From: Prolixibacteraceae bacterium
GTDB taxonomy: Bacteria; Bacteroidota; Bacteroidia; Bacteroidales; Prolixibacteraceae
Length of the DNA: 13,582 bases
Direction of reading: 5' to 3'
NCBI GenBank assembly: GCA_014380255.1
Contig: JACMKG010000071.1
Span: 1 to 13,582, forward strand
Both the position numbers and the translations under genes were made by a program. Below the pieces are notes generated by a model, which searched no databases, was not told the origin of the DNA, and saw nothing but the letters and a program-made list of their open reading frames with translations. Positions 1 to 7,357 of the stretch are shown here, piece by piece (within the stretch, counting starts at the first letter, position 1; every line of letters begins with the position of its first letter).

Positions 1-1
1 G

Positions 2-175
2 CAATACCTTGAATTGCTAAGGCCTGAAATGGTGGTTGAACGCTTTGTAAGTGAATCGCCCGACAAATTGCTGGTTGCGCCTCGCTGGGGCCTGAAGAAC
101 TTTGAATTCACTGCCAAGCTTGAGAAATTACTGGAAGCCAAAGATACTTGTCAGGGTAGGCTTTTCAAACAATAA
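2..175 (+). CDS. YhcC-like (TIGR01212-type) radical SAM protein, C-terminal part
   Basis: Only the last 57 codons are in the window; the 5' part lies upstream. The reading frame is open from base 2 to a TAA at 173-175. The tail reads LRPEMVVERFVSESPDKLL followed by APRWGLKNFEF, then a helix rich in K, L and E and ending CQGRLFKQ. This matches my memory of the C-terminus of the YhcC/TIGR01212 radical SAM family, where a 'RP-VV-R---D-P---L-AP-W' segment precedes a final helix and a '(Y/C)QG' end. The 4Fe-4S cysteine motif would be in the missing part, so the enzyme class rests on C-terminal resemblance alone. The substrate of this family is not established. No convincing terminator follows; a short CCA/TGG pairing near 191-201 is too weak to call. 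Confidence 0.75.
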   Translation, partial: QYLELLRPEMVVERFVSESPDKLLVAPRWGLKNFEFTAKLEKLLEAKDTCQGRLFKQ

Positions 176-488
176 CTGAGCTTAACCAGTCCTGTGGATG
201 TTTTTATTCCGAAGTTAATAAGATACTGACTCTCCAAAATGTGGCAGAATATCAATTTAAAAGGCTTCAAAACTTCCGATAACCTTTTTAATAAACAGAG
301 GCATGTAATTGATAGAAAAGCCTTTTTATCCTTTTTATCCTAACCCAATGATTTCCATTCAACCTCTGTGAAAGCTTTTCATCCGTTGGCTTATTGATTA
401 ATTGTTTTAATTATTTCCTCATTTATTTTATACCAACCTAACATCTAATCAGAATTTCAATCCTTGCTGCTATGGGGTTGTTTCCTAA

Positions 489-666
489 CTTTGTCTTACC
501 TCTTTCTTACCTTATTTTTACCTGATTCTTGTTATATTCGAATATAATTCGAATATAATACATATCTCATTCGAAAATATACGAATTATATACGAATTAT
601 ATTACTATTATATACGAATTATATACGTATTAATACAAAATTTGGTAAGAAAGAGGTAAGACAAAG
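489..666. repeat. 178-bp near-palindrome made of 11-bp units with perfect 23-bp inverted ends
   Basis: The left arm at 489-511 (beginning CTTTGTCTTACC) and the right arm at 644-666 (ending GGTAAGACAAAG) are perfect reverse complements over 23 bp. The 132-bp interior is about 85-90% AT and symmetric around 577/578: 43 of 66 interior positions pair when the halves are folded together. Almost everything is phased at 11 bp. The arms repeat TCTTACC at 494 and 505 (GGTAAG at 644 and 655 on the other side). The interior repeats ATATAATTCGA-like units on the left and TATACGAATTA units on the right, with CG steps at 539, 550, 572, 582, 593, 615 and 626. Eleven is not a multiple of three, so this is not coding repetition. 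No obvious target-site duplication flanks it (CCTAA before, GTATG after). It could be a MITE-like palindrome, a protein-binding array or a long RNA hairpin. Confidence 0.85.
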
Positions 667-909
667 GTATGAAGTAAACAGCACACGAATGCTAAGCGAG
701 TAGACGGTTATCTATGGATTGGATTGACCTGTTATCTTCAAAAGTTGGAACTTATTAAGCCAATCCTTTTCAACACATAGAATAAGAATATTTCATCTAA
801 AATATATCCAGAAATCTTTATGAGGAGTTAGGGTATTTAGGTTCTTGTGGCTATTGATAAAGACAGGTATTTTTCTGATTGCATACAACGATGGCTTGCA
901 GGAGGTATC

Positions 910-987
910 ATGAGAAGGAATAATTGTTGGTATAAGTGGACTGAAGGGAGGGACCCTTTTTATATCAACAGATCAAAAATATCGTAA
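910..987 (+). CDS. possible 25-codon micro-ORF with a perfect SD
   Basis: The sequence AGGAGGT (900-906) lies 3 bases before an ATG at 910 that opens a 25-codon frame ending in TAA at 985-987. The peptide starts MRRNNCWYKWTEGRD and is basic, with two tryptophans. The same frame is open back to 841 (after a TAG at 838), so this could equally be the tail of a decayed gene. Bacteroidota rarely depend on SD sequences, which makes such a perfect one noteworthy but weak as evidence of translation. I recognise no family, and chance occurrence is the leading alternative. Confidence 0.2.
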   Translation: MRRNNCWYKWTEGRDPFYINRSKIS

Positions 988-1041
988 GTAGTACATCGAG
1001 AGAAAGAACCATTTATTTAATACACACACTAAACTTGTAGT

Positions 1042-1722
1042 ATGAGAAAGATAAATGTTCTAATTACAGGAGTCACCGGCATGATAGGTGAAGGACTCCT
1101 CCACCAATGTTTACATCACGATAAAATAGGGAAAGTAATAACCTTGACCCGCAGAGCCAGTGGATATACCCATCCCAAACTCATTGAAATAATTCACAGT
1201 GATTTATCCGATATCTCTGCACTCAAAGATTCATTAACCGCTTGCGATGCTTGCTATTATTGCATTGGTTCAACATCCATCGGTAAAACGGAAGCTCAAT
1301 ACAGGGATGAGAATTATACCTTGCCTTTAAATTTTGCATCCAGTCTTTTAAACATCAACCCGGATATGACTTTTTGTTACATCTCCGGGGTAGGCACCGA
1401 CACTACAGAACAGGGGCGTTTGATGTGGGCACGCGTAAAAGGAAAGACAGAAAATGATTTGTTGAAATTGCCTTTTTCTGAGGTTTATAATATCAGACCA
1501 GCAGGATTGATTCCATTTCTGCCACTCAGGCCTACGCAAACCTATTACAAAACCTACAAGTATTTCAAATGGCTCATGTTGTCTCTGAGTCCATTACTTC
1601 CTAATTCCATCATGAATTTAAGCGTTTTGACCTCAGCACTGATAAATGTGGCATTGTTGGGATATTCAAAAAATGTTTTGGAGCCCAACGATATTCGTAT
1701 TCTGGCATCCAGGCATGCCTAA
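1042..1722 (+). CDS. atypical SDR / NAD(P)-binding epimerase-like oxidoreductase
   Basis: This 226-residue protein opens with a Rossmann dinucleotide-binding motif, ITGVTGMIGEGLL (G10, G13, G16), followed by the second strand VITLTRR and a D54 typical of the fold. It continues with the central YISGVG strand carrying S115, and then RLMWARVKGKTENDLL. In classical short-chain dehydrogenases the catalytic tyrosine sits four residues before the lysine (YxxxK). Here W129 and K133 occupy those places, so it belongs with the atypical, TIP30/NAD(P)-binding-like SDRs rather than with the classical enzymes. The C-terminal IRPAGLIP segment and the final helix are also typical of this group, and the length is usual. 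It has no signal peptide, so it is cytoplasmic. The substrate is unknown and the gene appears monocistronic, with the next gene starting about 200 bp downstream from its own promoter. Confidence 0.8.
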   Translation: MRKINVLITGVTGMIGEGLLHQCLHHDKIGKVITLTRRASGYTHPKLIEIIHSDLSDISALKDSLTACDACYYCIGSTSIGKTEAQYRDENYTLPLNFASSLLNINPDMTFCYISGVGTDTTEQGRLMWARVKGKTENDLLKLPFSEVYNIRPAGLIPFLPLRPTQTYYKTYKYFKWLMLSLSPLLPNSIMNLSVLTSALINVALLGYSKNVLEPNDIRILASRHA

Positions 1723-1903
1723 CGGCAGAACAAAGAAAATAGAAAGGTTTTAAACCTATCCGATTAACTTGTGAGGCTAACTGAAAACAACATGAAAGAA
1801 GCTCGTATTTCGACACTTCAAGATAGTTGAACCGAGTTGGTATAGTGTTTAGAACATTTGATTAAGATCTGATAAAGTCTTATGAGGGGAGACTTTAATT
1901 TTA

Positions 1904-1911
1904 TACCTTTG
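1904..1911 (+). promoter_or_regulatory. Bacteroidota -7 box of the toxin-antitoxin locus
   Basis: TACCTTTG fits the TAnnTTTG -7 consensus of the Bacteroidota primary sigma factor exactly and sits 18 bp before the ATG at 1930. No clear TTTG -33 element is found at the expected distance. The position supports starting the antitoxin at 1930 rather than at an in-frame ATG at 1882, which lies upstream of this box. Confidence 0.6.
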
Positions 1912-1929
1912 TTTTTAAATGATTGGATT

Positions 1930-2166
1930 ATGACAACACTAGAGTTAAAAAAGATTTTAATGCATCGCATAGCTGAAATAAACGACAAATCATTCTTGTC
2001 GGCAATAAATACTATCATTGAGACAAAGTCAAATTCAACAATCTATAAAACAACTCCTGAACAACGCAATAGGATCAAAGAAGGCAAGGATCAAATCGAA
2101 AAAGGAGATTTCTTTACCAATGAACAAGTTGAAAAGGAGATCGATCAATGGTTAAACGAAAAATAA
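1930..2166 (+). CDS. antitoxin of a ParE/RelE-type toxin-antitoxin pair
   Basis: The 78-residue protein begins MTTLELKKILMHRIAEIND and is predicted to be helical throughout. Its second half, PEQRNRIKEGKDQIEKGDFF followed by NEQVEKEIDQWLNEK, resembles the C-terminal toxin-wrapping segment of small Bacteroidota antitoxins found next to ParE/RelE toxins. The start at 1930 was chosen because the TACCTTTG promoter box lies just upstream, and an earlier ATG at 1882 would place that box inside the gene. The 3' end overlaps the toxin start (ATG at 2148) by 19 bp, the usual arrangement for co-translated pairs. The protein probably neutralises the toxin by direct binding and may repress its own promoter, although no obvious DNA-binding domain is visible. 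The gene looks intact even though its toxin is broken. Confidence 0.75.
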   Translation: MTTLELKKILMHRIAEINDKSFLSAINTIIETKSNSTIYKTTPEQRNRIKEGKDQIEKGDFFTNEQVEKEIDQWLNEK

Positions 2167-2451
2167 TCTGGTCTCCTAGAGCCAAAAGTGATTTGTTTGA
2201 AATTCTTGATTTCTATTATAAGCGAAACGGAACTAAGTCATCATAGTATTAAGCTTAACAAATCTCTACGATCTGTAATAAAACTATTAGAAAAAAATCC
2301 ACATCTCGGTGTCTATGTAGACGTTAAAAATCTTAGAAACTTGATTCAGGGAGATTTAAACGTTTTCTATATGGTTAGGGAAGAAACCATTGAGATCATT
2401 ACAATTTGGGATACCAGACAAGATCCTGAAAAATTAAACTTAGAAGAATAA
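2148..2451 (+). pseudogene. ParE/RelE-family toxin, disrupted by a one-base frameshift
   Basis: Frame A starts at ATG 2148 and encodes 32 residues, MVKRKIIWSPRAKSDLFEIL then DFYYKRNGTKSS, before a TAG at 2244-2246. This is the classic N-terminus of a ParE/RelE toxin (W-x-x-x-A-x-x-D-L--I--YY). The remainder lies one base downstream in frame. From 2245 it reads SIKLNKSLRSVIKLLEKNPH, then LGVY--VKNLRNLIQGD, then IIIWDTRQDP-like sequence (IITIWDTRQDPEKLN), ending at TAA 2449-2451. Joined at 2244, the two parts give about 100 residues, the normal family length, so a single-base insertion or two-base deletion near 2238-2244 explains it. An alternative GTG start at 2188 would give an 87-residue product lacking the conserved N-terminal strand and helix, so it is not a plausible active toxin. 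A sequencing error cannot be excluded. Confidence 0.8.
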
Positions 2452-2526
2452 TAATCTATCTAACAATCAAGTTCAAATTGCTTAAATAACTTTTCTTAAT
2501 AGCTTTAATGGCACTCAATCATTTAT

Positions 2527-3201
2527 TCATTTCAGCAAATCAGGCCTTAAACGTTTGGTACGCTCATAAGCTTGTTGTTCCTGCCATTCATTGATTTTCC
2601 GATCGTTTCCACTAAGCAGTATTTCAGGCACTTTCCATCCCTTGTAATCGGCCGGGCGGGTATAAACGGGAGGGCTGAGCAGATTGTCCTGGAAAGAGTC
2701 TGTGAGGGCAGAGGTTTCATCTGACAATACCCCTGGTATCAACCGAACTACACTGTCGACTATTATGGCGGCAGCAAGTTCTCCTCCGGTCAACACGTAA
2801 TCGCCAATAGAGATTTCCATGGTAACCAGGTGTTCACGAATGCGCTGATCGATCCCTTTGTAGTGGCCGCAAAGGATGATCACATTGTTCAAAAGGGATA
2901 GCTTGTTGGCTAGTTTCTGCTGAAGGATTTCTCCGTCGGGACTGGTATAGATTACTTCATCATAGTCTCTTTGCGACTTTAGAAAGTTAATGGCACTTTC
3001 AATGGGTTGAATGGTCATAACCATCCCGGCCCCCCCGCTAAAGGCATAATCATCCGTCTTCCGGTGCTTGTCTTCAGAAAAGTCACGGATGTTGTGTACA
3101 TAAATTTCAACCAATCCTTTGTCCTGCCCCCTTTTTATCATCGAATGTCTGAACGGGCTATCAAGTAATTCAGGAACAACGGTAAGAATATCGATACGCA
3201 T
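2527..3201 (-). CDS. trmD: tRNA (guanine-N1)-methyltransferase TrmD
   Basis: TrmD uses S-adenosylmethionine to methylate G37 at N1 in tRNAs reading CNN codons (and some others), which prevents +1 frameshifting. The 224-residue product carries the SPOUT trefoil-knot signatures: SGGAGMVM (55-62), YTSPDG (85-90), [11 protein letters not shown] (110-120) and [14 protein letters not shown] (131-144). The catalytic Asp equivalent is D168 in SALTDSFQ. The C-terminal helical domain ends with the usual [11 protein letters not shown] chose the ATG at 3201 because the protein then begins [15 protein letters not shown], the family's canonical N-terminus. An in-frame ATG at 3243 would add 14 residues unlike any TrmD and would swallow the promoter box at 3221-3228. 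It is not embedded in the rpsP-rimM-trmD-rplS operon familiar from other phyla. It converges with the broken toxin gene and diverges from the DUF349 gene. Confidence 0.97.
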   Translation of the reverse strand: MRIDILTVVPELLDSPFRHSMIKRGQDKGLVEIYVHNIRDFSEDKHRKTDDYAFSGGAGMVMTIQPIESAINFLKSQRDYDEVIYTSPDGEILQQKLANKLSLLNNVIILCGHYKGIDQRIREHLVTMEISIGDYVLTGGELAAAIIVDSVVRLIPGVLSDETSALTDSFQDNLLSPPVYTRPADYKGWKVPEILLSGNDRKINEWQEQQAYERTKRLRPDLLK

Positions 3202-3220
3202 AGCACTTATAAATTTTCTG

Positions 3221-3228
3221 CAAAAGTA
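3221..3228 (-). promoter_or_regulatory. -7 box of the trmD promoter
   Basis: On the minus strand this reads TACTTTTG, a perfect TAnnTTTG match, ending 19 bp before the trmD ATG. The predicted 5' leader is only about a dozen bases. No good -33 TTTG is present at the usual distance. Confidence 0.55.
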
Positions 3229-3401
3229 ATATCCTGACTTCAATCTTCACATGTTTCATTCATTTATTGCAAAAAAGGGGTCTAATAATGATATATTTAA
3301 TAATAAAATCAATCTATGAAACTTTTCTTGCTGAAAATCTTTGAGTATTAGATACTAATATTTATTTTCGTAGGCTGAAATATTACTTTATACTCTCACA
3401 A

Positions 3402-3409
3402 TTACTTTG
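3402..3409 (+). promoter_or_regulatory. weak -7 box upstream of the DUF349 gene
   Basis: TTACTTTG matches TAnnTTTG at 7 of 8 positions (T for A at position 2) and ends 17 bp before the ATG at 3427, a spacing like that of the other promoters here. The surrounding 3244-3426 intergenic stretch also has a small dyad, TATTAG-ATA-CTAATA (3346-3360), of unknown role. The call rests mainly on position. Confidence 0.35.
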
Positions 3410-3426
3410 TAATTTAAAAAATTGTT

Positions 3427-5607
3427 ATGGAACCTAAAGATCTAAAAAACTCCGACGTTGAGTTAACTGGAGCACAAGCTGAACCAGAAACTACTAATGA
3501 CCTGACTGTTGCCAATTTAGCTGAAGAGCAAAATGAAGTAACTGAGCCTCAGGAAACTGTTACAGGAACAGTTTCTGAACCCGTAGAAACCACCATTCAG
3601 GAAGAAGTTTCCGGAGTAGATGATTCAGATGCTCAGGAAACGGTGGATTCGACAGCTGCTGAAGCTGAAGTAGAACAACCTGTTGAAACCCAGGAACCTG
3701 TAACTGCAGAGGCCCAGAGTGAGCCAGAAACACCTGTAGCAGAAGAAGTCGTAAACAAAGAAACCCCTGCATCAGAGCATGCGGATATCCCTTCCATTGA
3801 AGAGCTGATTGGGATAACAGATGACATTGATGCGGATGTGCATGAAGATGACGTAGAAGAAGAGAACAAAAAGATTAAGTTGGCTGATTATGCCAATTTA
3901 AATGAAACCGAGCTTTTAAATTCTCTGCGTGAGTTGCTCAAAAACCCAGATATCGATGCCATTAAAGATGATATTGATGGCATCAAAATATATTTCTTCC
4001 GAATCTACAGAGCCAAAATTGAAGCTCAGAAAGCTGCTTTTGCTGAAGCTGGAGGCGATATGGCAGAGTTTAAGGCAGAATCAGATCCATTTGAATTGGA
4101 ACTTCGTATCTTGCTGAAACAATATCAGGATCAAAGAAATGAACACAATAAAAAGATTGATGAAATAAAAGAAATCAATCTCCAAAAGAAATACGAAATT
4201 ATTGACGAGATAAAAGCCCTTATCAATAATAAAGAATCGATTAACAGAACATTCCATGAATTCCGCGAACTTCAGAATCGTTGGAGAGAAATTGGTCTTG
4301 TTCCACAGGCAAAACTTAAAGACCTTTGGGAAACTTATCACCATCATGTAGAAAATTTCTATGATTTTATCAAGATCAATAAAGAGCTTAGGGATCTGGA
4401 TCTGAAGAAGAATCTTGAAATAAAGATGGAGATCTGTGAGAAAACAGAAGAGCTTTTAGTGGAACCATCCATCATAAAAGCGTTTAATATCTTACAGAAA
4501 TACCACGAACAGTGGCGTGAGGTAGGTCCGGTACCACGTGATAAAAAAGATGAGCTGTGGGAACGTTTTAAAGCGGCTACTTCGATCATCAATAAGAAAC
4601 ATCAGGATTATTTTGAAGGACGTAAATCGGATCAGAAAAAGAATCTGGATGCCAAGATTGCCTTGTGCGAAAAAGTGGAAGAGATTGCCAATACACCTGT
4701 TGAGAACCACCGGGAGTGGGAAGAAAAATCAAAAGAGCTTATTGAGCTGCAAAAGATTTGGAGAACCATTGGTTTTGCTCCTAAAAAGGAAAATAATAAG
4801 ATATACGAGCGTTTCAGAACTGCTTCTGATTCATTCTTCGATCACAAACGCGAATTCTATAACCAGAATAAGGAGGAACAAATCAATAATCTTCAGCTGA
4901 AGACTGATTTATGCGTTCAGGCAGAAGCATTGAAAGACAGTACCGACTGGAAAAAGACTGCTGATGAATTCATTAATATTCAAAAGGCATGGAAAGAAAT
5001 TGGACCTGTTCCACGAAAGTATTCAGATGTGATATGGAAACGCTTCAGGGCTGCCTGTGATTATTTCTTTGAAAGCAAGGCCAAACATTTCTCATCGATC
5101 GATGGAGAACAAGGTGAGAACCTGAGGAAGAAAAGAGAATTGCTCGAAGAGGTTAAACGTTTTTCTTTATCAGGTGATGACAGCGCTGATTTGGATAAAT
5201 TAAAGGAATTCCAACGTACCTTTACCGAAATCGGACATGTTCCATTCAAAGACAAGGATGCCATTCAAAATGAATTCCGTGATGTCATCAACCGTCATTT
5301 CGATTCATTGCGTATCGATGAAAAAAGACGCAATCTTATGAAATTCAAGAATAAGGTTGCCGGAAATACCTCTACGGGGAAAGGCCAGAATAAAAACAGG
5401 TTTGAGCGAGAGAAGTATATGACAAAGCTAAAACAGATGGAATCAGATTTAGCATTGCTTGACAACAATATTGGATTCTTTGCCAATACCAAGAATGCCG
5501 AAGCGCTGATTGGAGATGTAAACCAGAAGATAGCCAATACAAAAGAAAAGATCGAATTCCTGAAAGAAAAGATCCGGATAATGGATGCGATGGAAGACGA
5601 TGAATAG
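3427..5607 (+). CDS. DUF349 repeat protein with an acidic N-terminal tail
   Basis: The 726-residue protein has three parts. Residues 1-150 are a low-complexity, acidic tail rich in E, T, V and P, probably disordered. Residues about 155-640 are highly charged and helical, with five DUF349 repeats centred on the motif W-x-x-I/V-G-x-V/A-P. These are RWREIGLVP (285-293), QWREVGPVP (362-370), IWRTIGFAP (444-452), AWKEIGPVP (521-529) and FTEIGHVP (599-606), the last lacking the tryptophan. Each motif is followed by a helix of the type 'D-LW-RF-AA---FF--K--YF'. Residues 655-726 form a final coiled-coil-like segment. There is no signal peptide or membrane segment. DUF349 proteins are common in Bacteroidota, and I know of no firmly assigned biochemical function. 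It is transcribed alone, divergently from trmD, with a strong terminator 9 bp after the stop. Confidence 0.9.
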   Translation: MEPKDLKNSDVELTGAQAEPETTNDLTVANLAEEQNEVTEPQETVTGTVSEPVETTIQEEVSGVDDSDAQETVDSTAAEAEVEQPVETQEPVTAEAQSEPETPVAEEVVNKETPASEHADIPSIEELIGITDDIDADVHEDDVEEENKKIKLADYANLNETELLNSLRELLKNPDIDAIKDDIDGIKIYFFRIYRAKIEAQKAAFAEAGGDMAEFKAESDPFELELRILLKQYQDQRNEHNKKIDEIKEINLQKKYEIIDEIKALINNKESINRTFHEFRELQNRWREIGLVPQAKLKDLWETYHHHVENFYDFIKINKELRDLDLKKNLEIKMEICEKTEELLVEPSIIKAFNILQKYHEQWREVGPVPRDKKDELWERFKAATSIINKKHQDYFEGRKSDQKKNLDAKIALCEKVEEIANTPVENHREWEEKSKELIELQKIWRTIGFAPKKENNKIYERFRTASDSFFDHKREFYNQNKEEQINNLQLKTDLCVQAEALKDSTDWKKTADEFINIQKAWKEIGPVPRKYSDVIWKRFRAACDYFFESKAKHFSSIDGEQGENLRKKRELLEEVKRFSLSGDDSADLDKLKEFQRTFTEIGHVPFKDKDAIQNEFRDVINRHFDSLRIDEKRRNLMKFKNKVAGNTSTGKGQNKNRFEREKYMTKLKQMESDLALLDNNIGFFANTKNAEALIGDVNQKIANTKEKIEFLKEKIRIMDAMEDDE

Positions 5608-5616
5608 CATCATAAG

Positions 5617-5644
5617 AAAACCCGCTTCAATGAGCGGGTTTTTT
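5617..5644 (+). terminator. intrinsic terminator of the DUF349 gene
   Basis: The arms AAAACCCGCT (5617-5626) and AGCGGGTTTT (5633-5642) pair perfectly around a 6-base loop and run directly into a six-T tract (5639-5644). It lies 9 bp after the stop codon. Confidence 0.93.
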
Positions 5645-5699
5645 GTTGTTACGATACTATTAAATTTTAGAACATTTTTTAGAGGTATGTTTTATTGAT

Positions 5700-5707
5700 T
5701 ACCTTTG
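5700..5707 (+). promoter_or_regulatory. -7 box of the pyrG-yidC promoter
   Basis: TACCTTTG is an exact TAnnTTTG match, identical to the box ahead of the antitoxin gene. A T-rich run at 5675-5680 sits at about the -33 distance. Transcription would start near 5713, leaving a leader of about 27 bases with no Shine-Dalgarno sequence before the TTG start. Confidence 0.65.
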
Positions 5708-5718
5708 CTCGCTTTTAA

Positions 5719-7344
<1,626 letters not shown>

Positions 7345-7357
7345 TTTATTATTTTAT

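Larger units (their letters stand above)
176..1041. other. 866-bp gene-poor region with a large palindromic repeat
   Basis: No ORF in this stretch looks like a normal gene. It contains a 9-bp tandem duplication (CCTTTTTAT twice, 321-338), a long-range 7-bp inverted pair (295-301 with 363-369), and the 178-bp palindromic element at 489-666. Further on are an inverted pair GGATTGG/CCAATCC (716-722 with 760-766) and a possible micro-ORF at 910-987. The region is more AT-rich than the flanking genes, particularly between 512 and 643. Lack of coding capacity plus several repeats suggests a decayed or mobile-element-derived segment, but no transposase remnant is recognisable. No clear TAnnTTTG promoter was seen for the gene at 1042; the nearest resemblance, TAAACTTG at 1030-1037, lies too close to the ATG. 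Confidence 0.6.

Noticed and set aside
295..369. Seven-base inverted pair ACAGAGG/CCTCTGT as a terminator or element end
   Set aside because: The arms are short and 61 bases apart, which is expected by chance in a region this long, and no T-tract follows.
489..666. Integron attC site or CRISPR array reading of the palindromic element
   Set aside because: The ends lack the RYYYAAC/GTTRRRY core pair of attC, and the 11-bp units are contiguous, with no unique spacers as a CRISPR would have.
1882..1929. Sixteen-codon upstream extension of the antitoxin from the ATG at 1882
   Set aside because: It would place the TACCTTTG promoter box inside the coding region, and the added residues (MRGDFNFIPLF...) are unlike any antitoxin N-terminus.
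2148..2451. Programmed +1 frameshift making the full toxin
   Set aside because: The junction TCA-TCA-TAG offers no good P-site re-pairing (UCA to CAU) and no prfB-like CUU-UGA context, so an ordinary mutation is more likely.
2509..2525. TGGCAC at 2509-2514 as a sigma-54 -24 element
   Set aside because: No GC follows at the required 10-base distance, and it lies between two converging gene ends.
3202..3243. N-terminal extension of TrmD from the ATG at 3243
   Set aside because: The added 14 residues do not belong to the family, and the segment contains the trmD -7 box.
4538..4900. 120-codon plus-strand ORF inside the DUF349 gene
   Set aside because: It is a shadow frame of the well-supported DUF349 protein, with a low-complexity basic translation and no recognisable domain.
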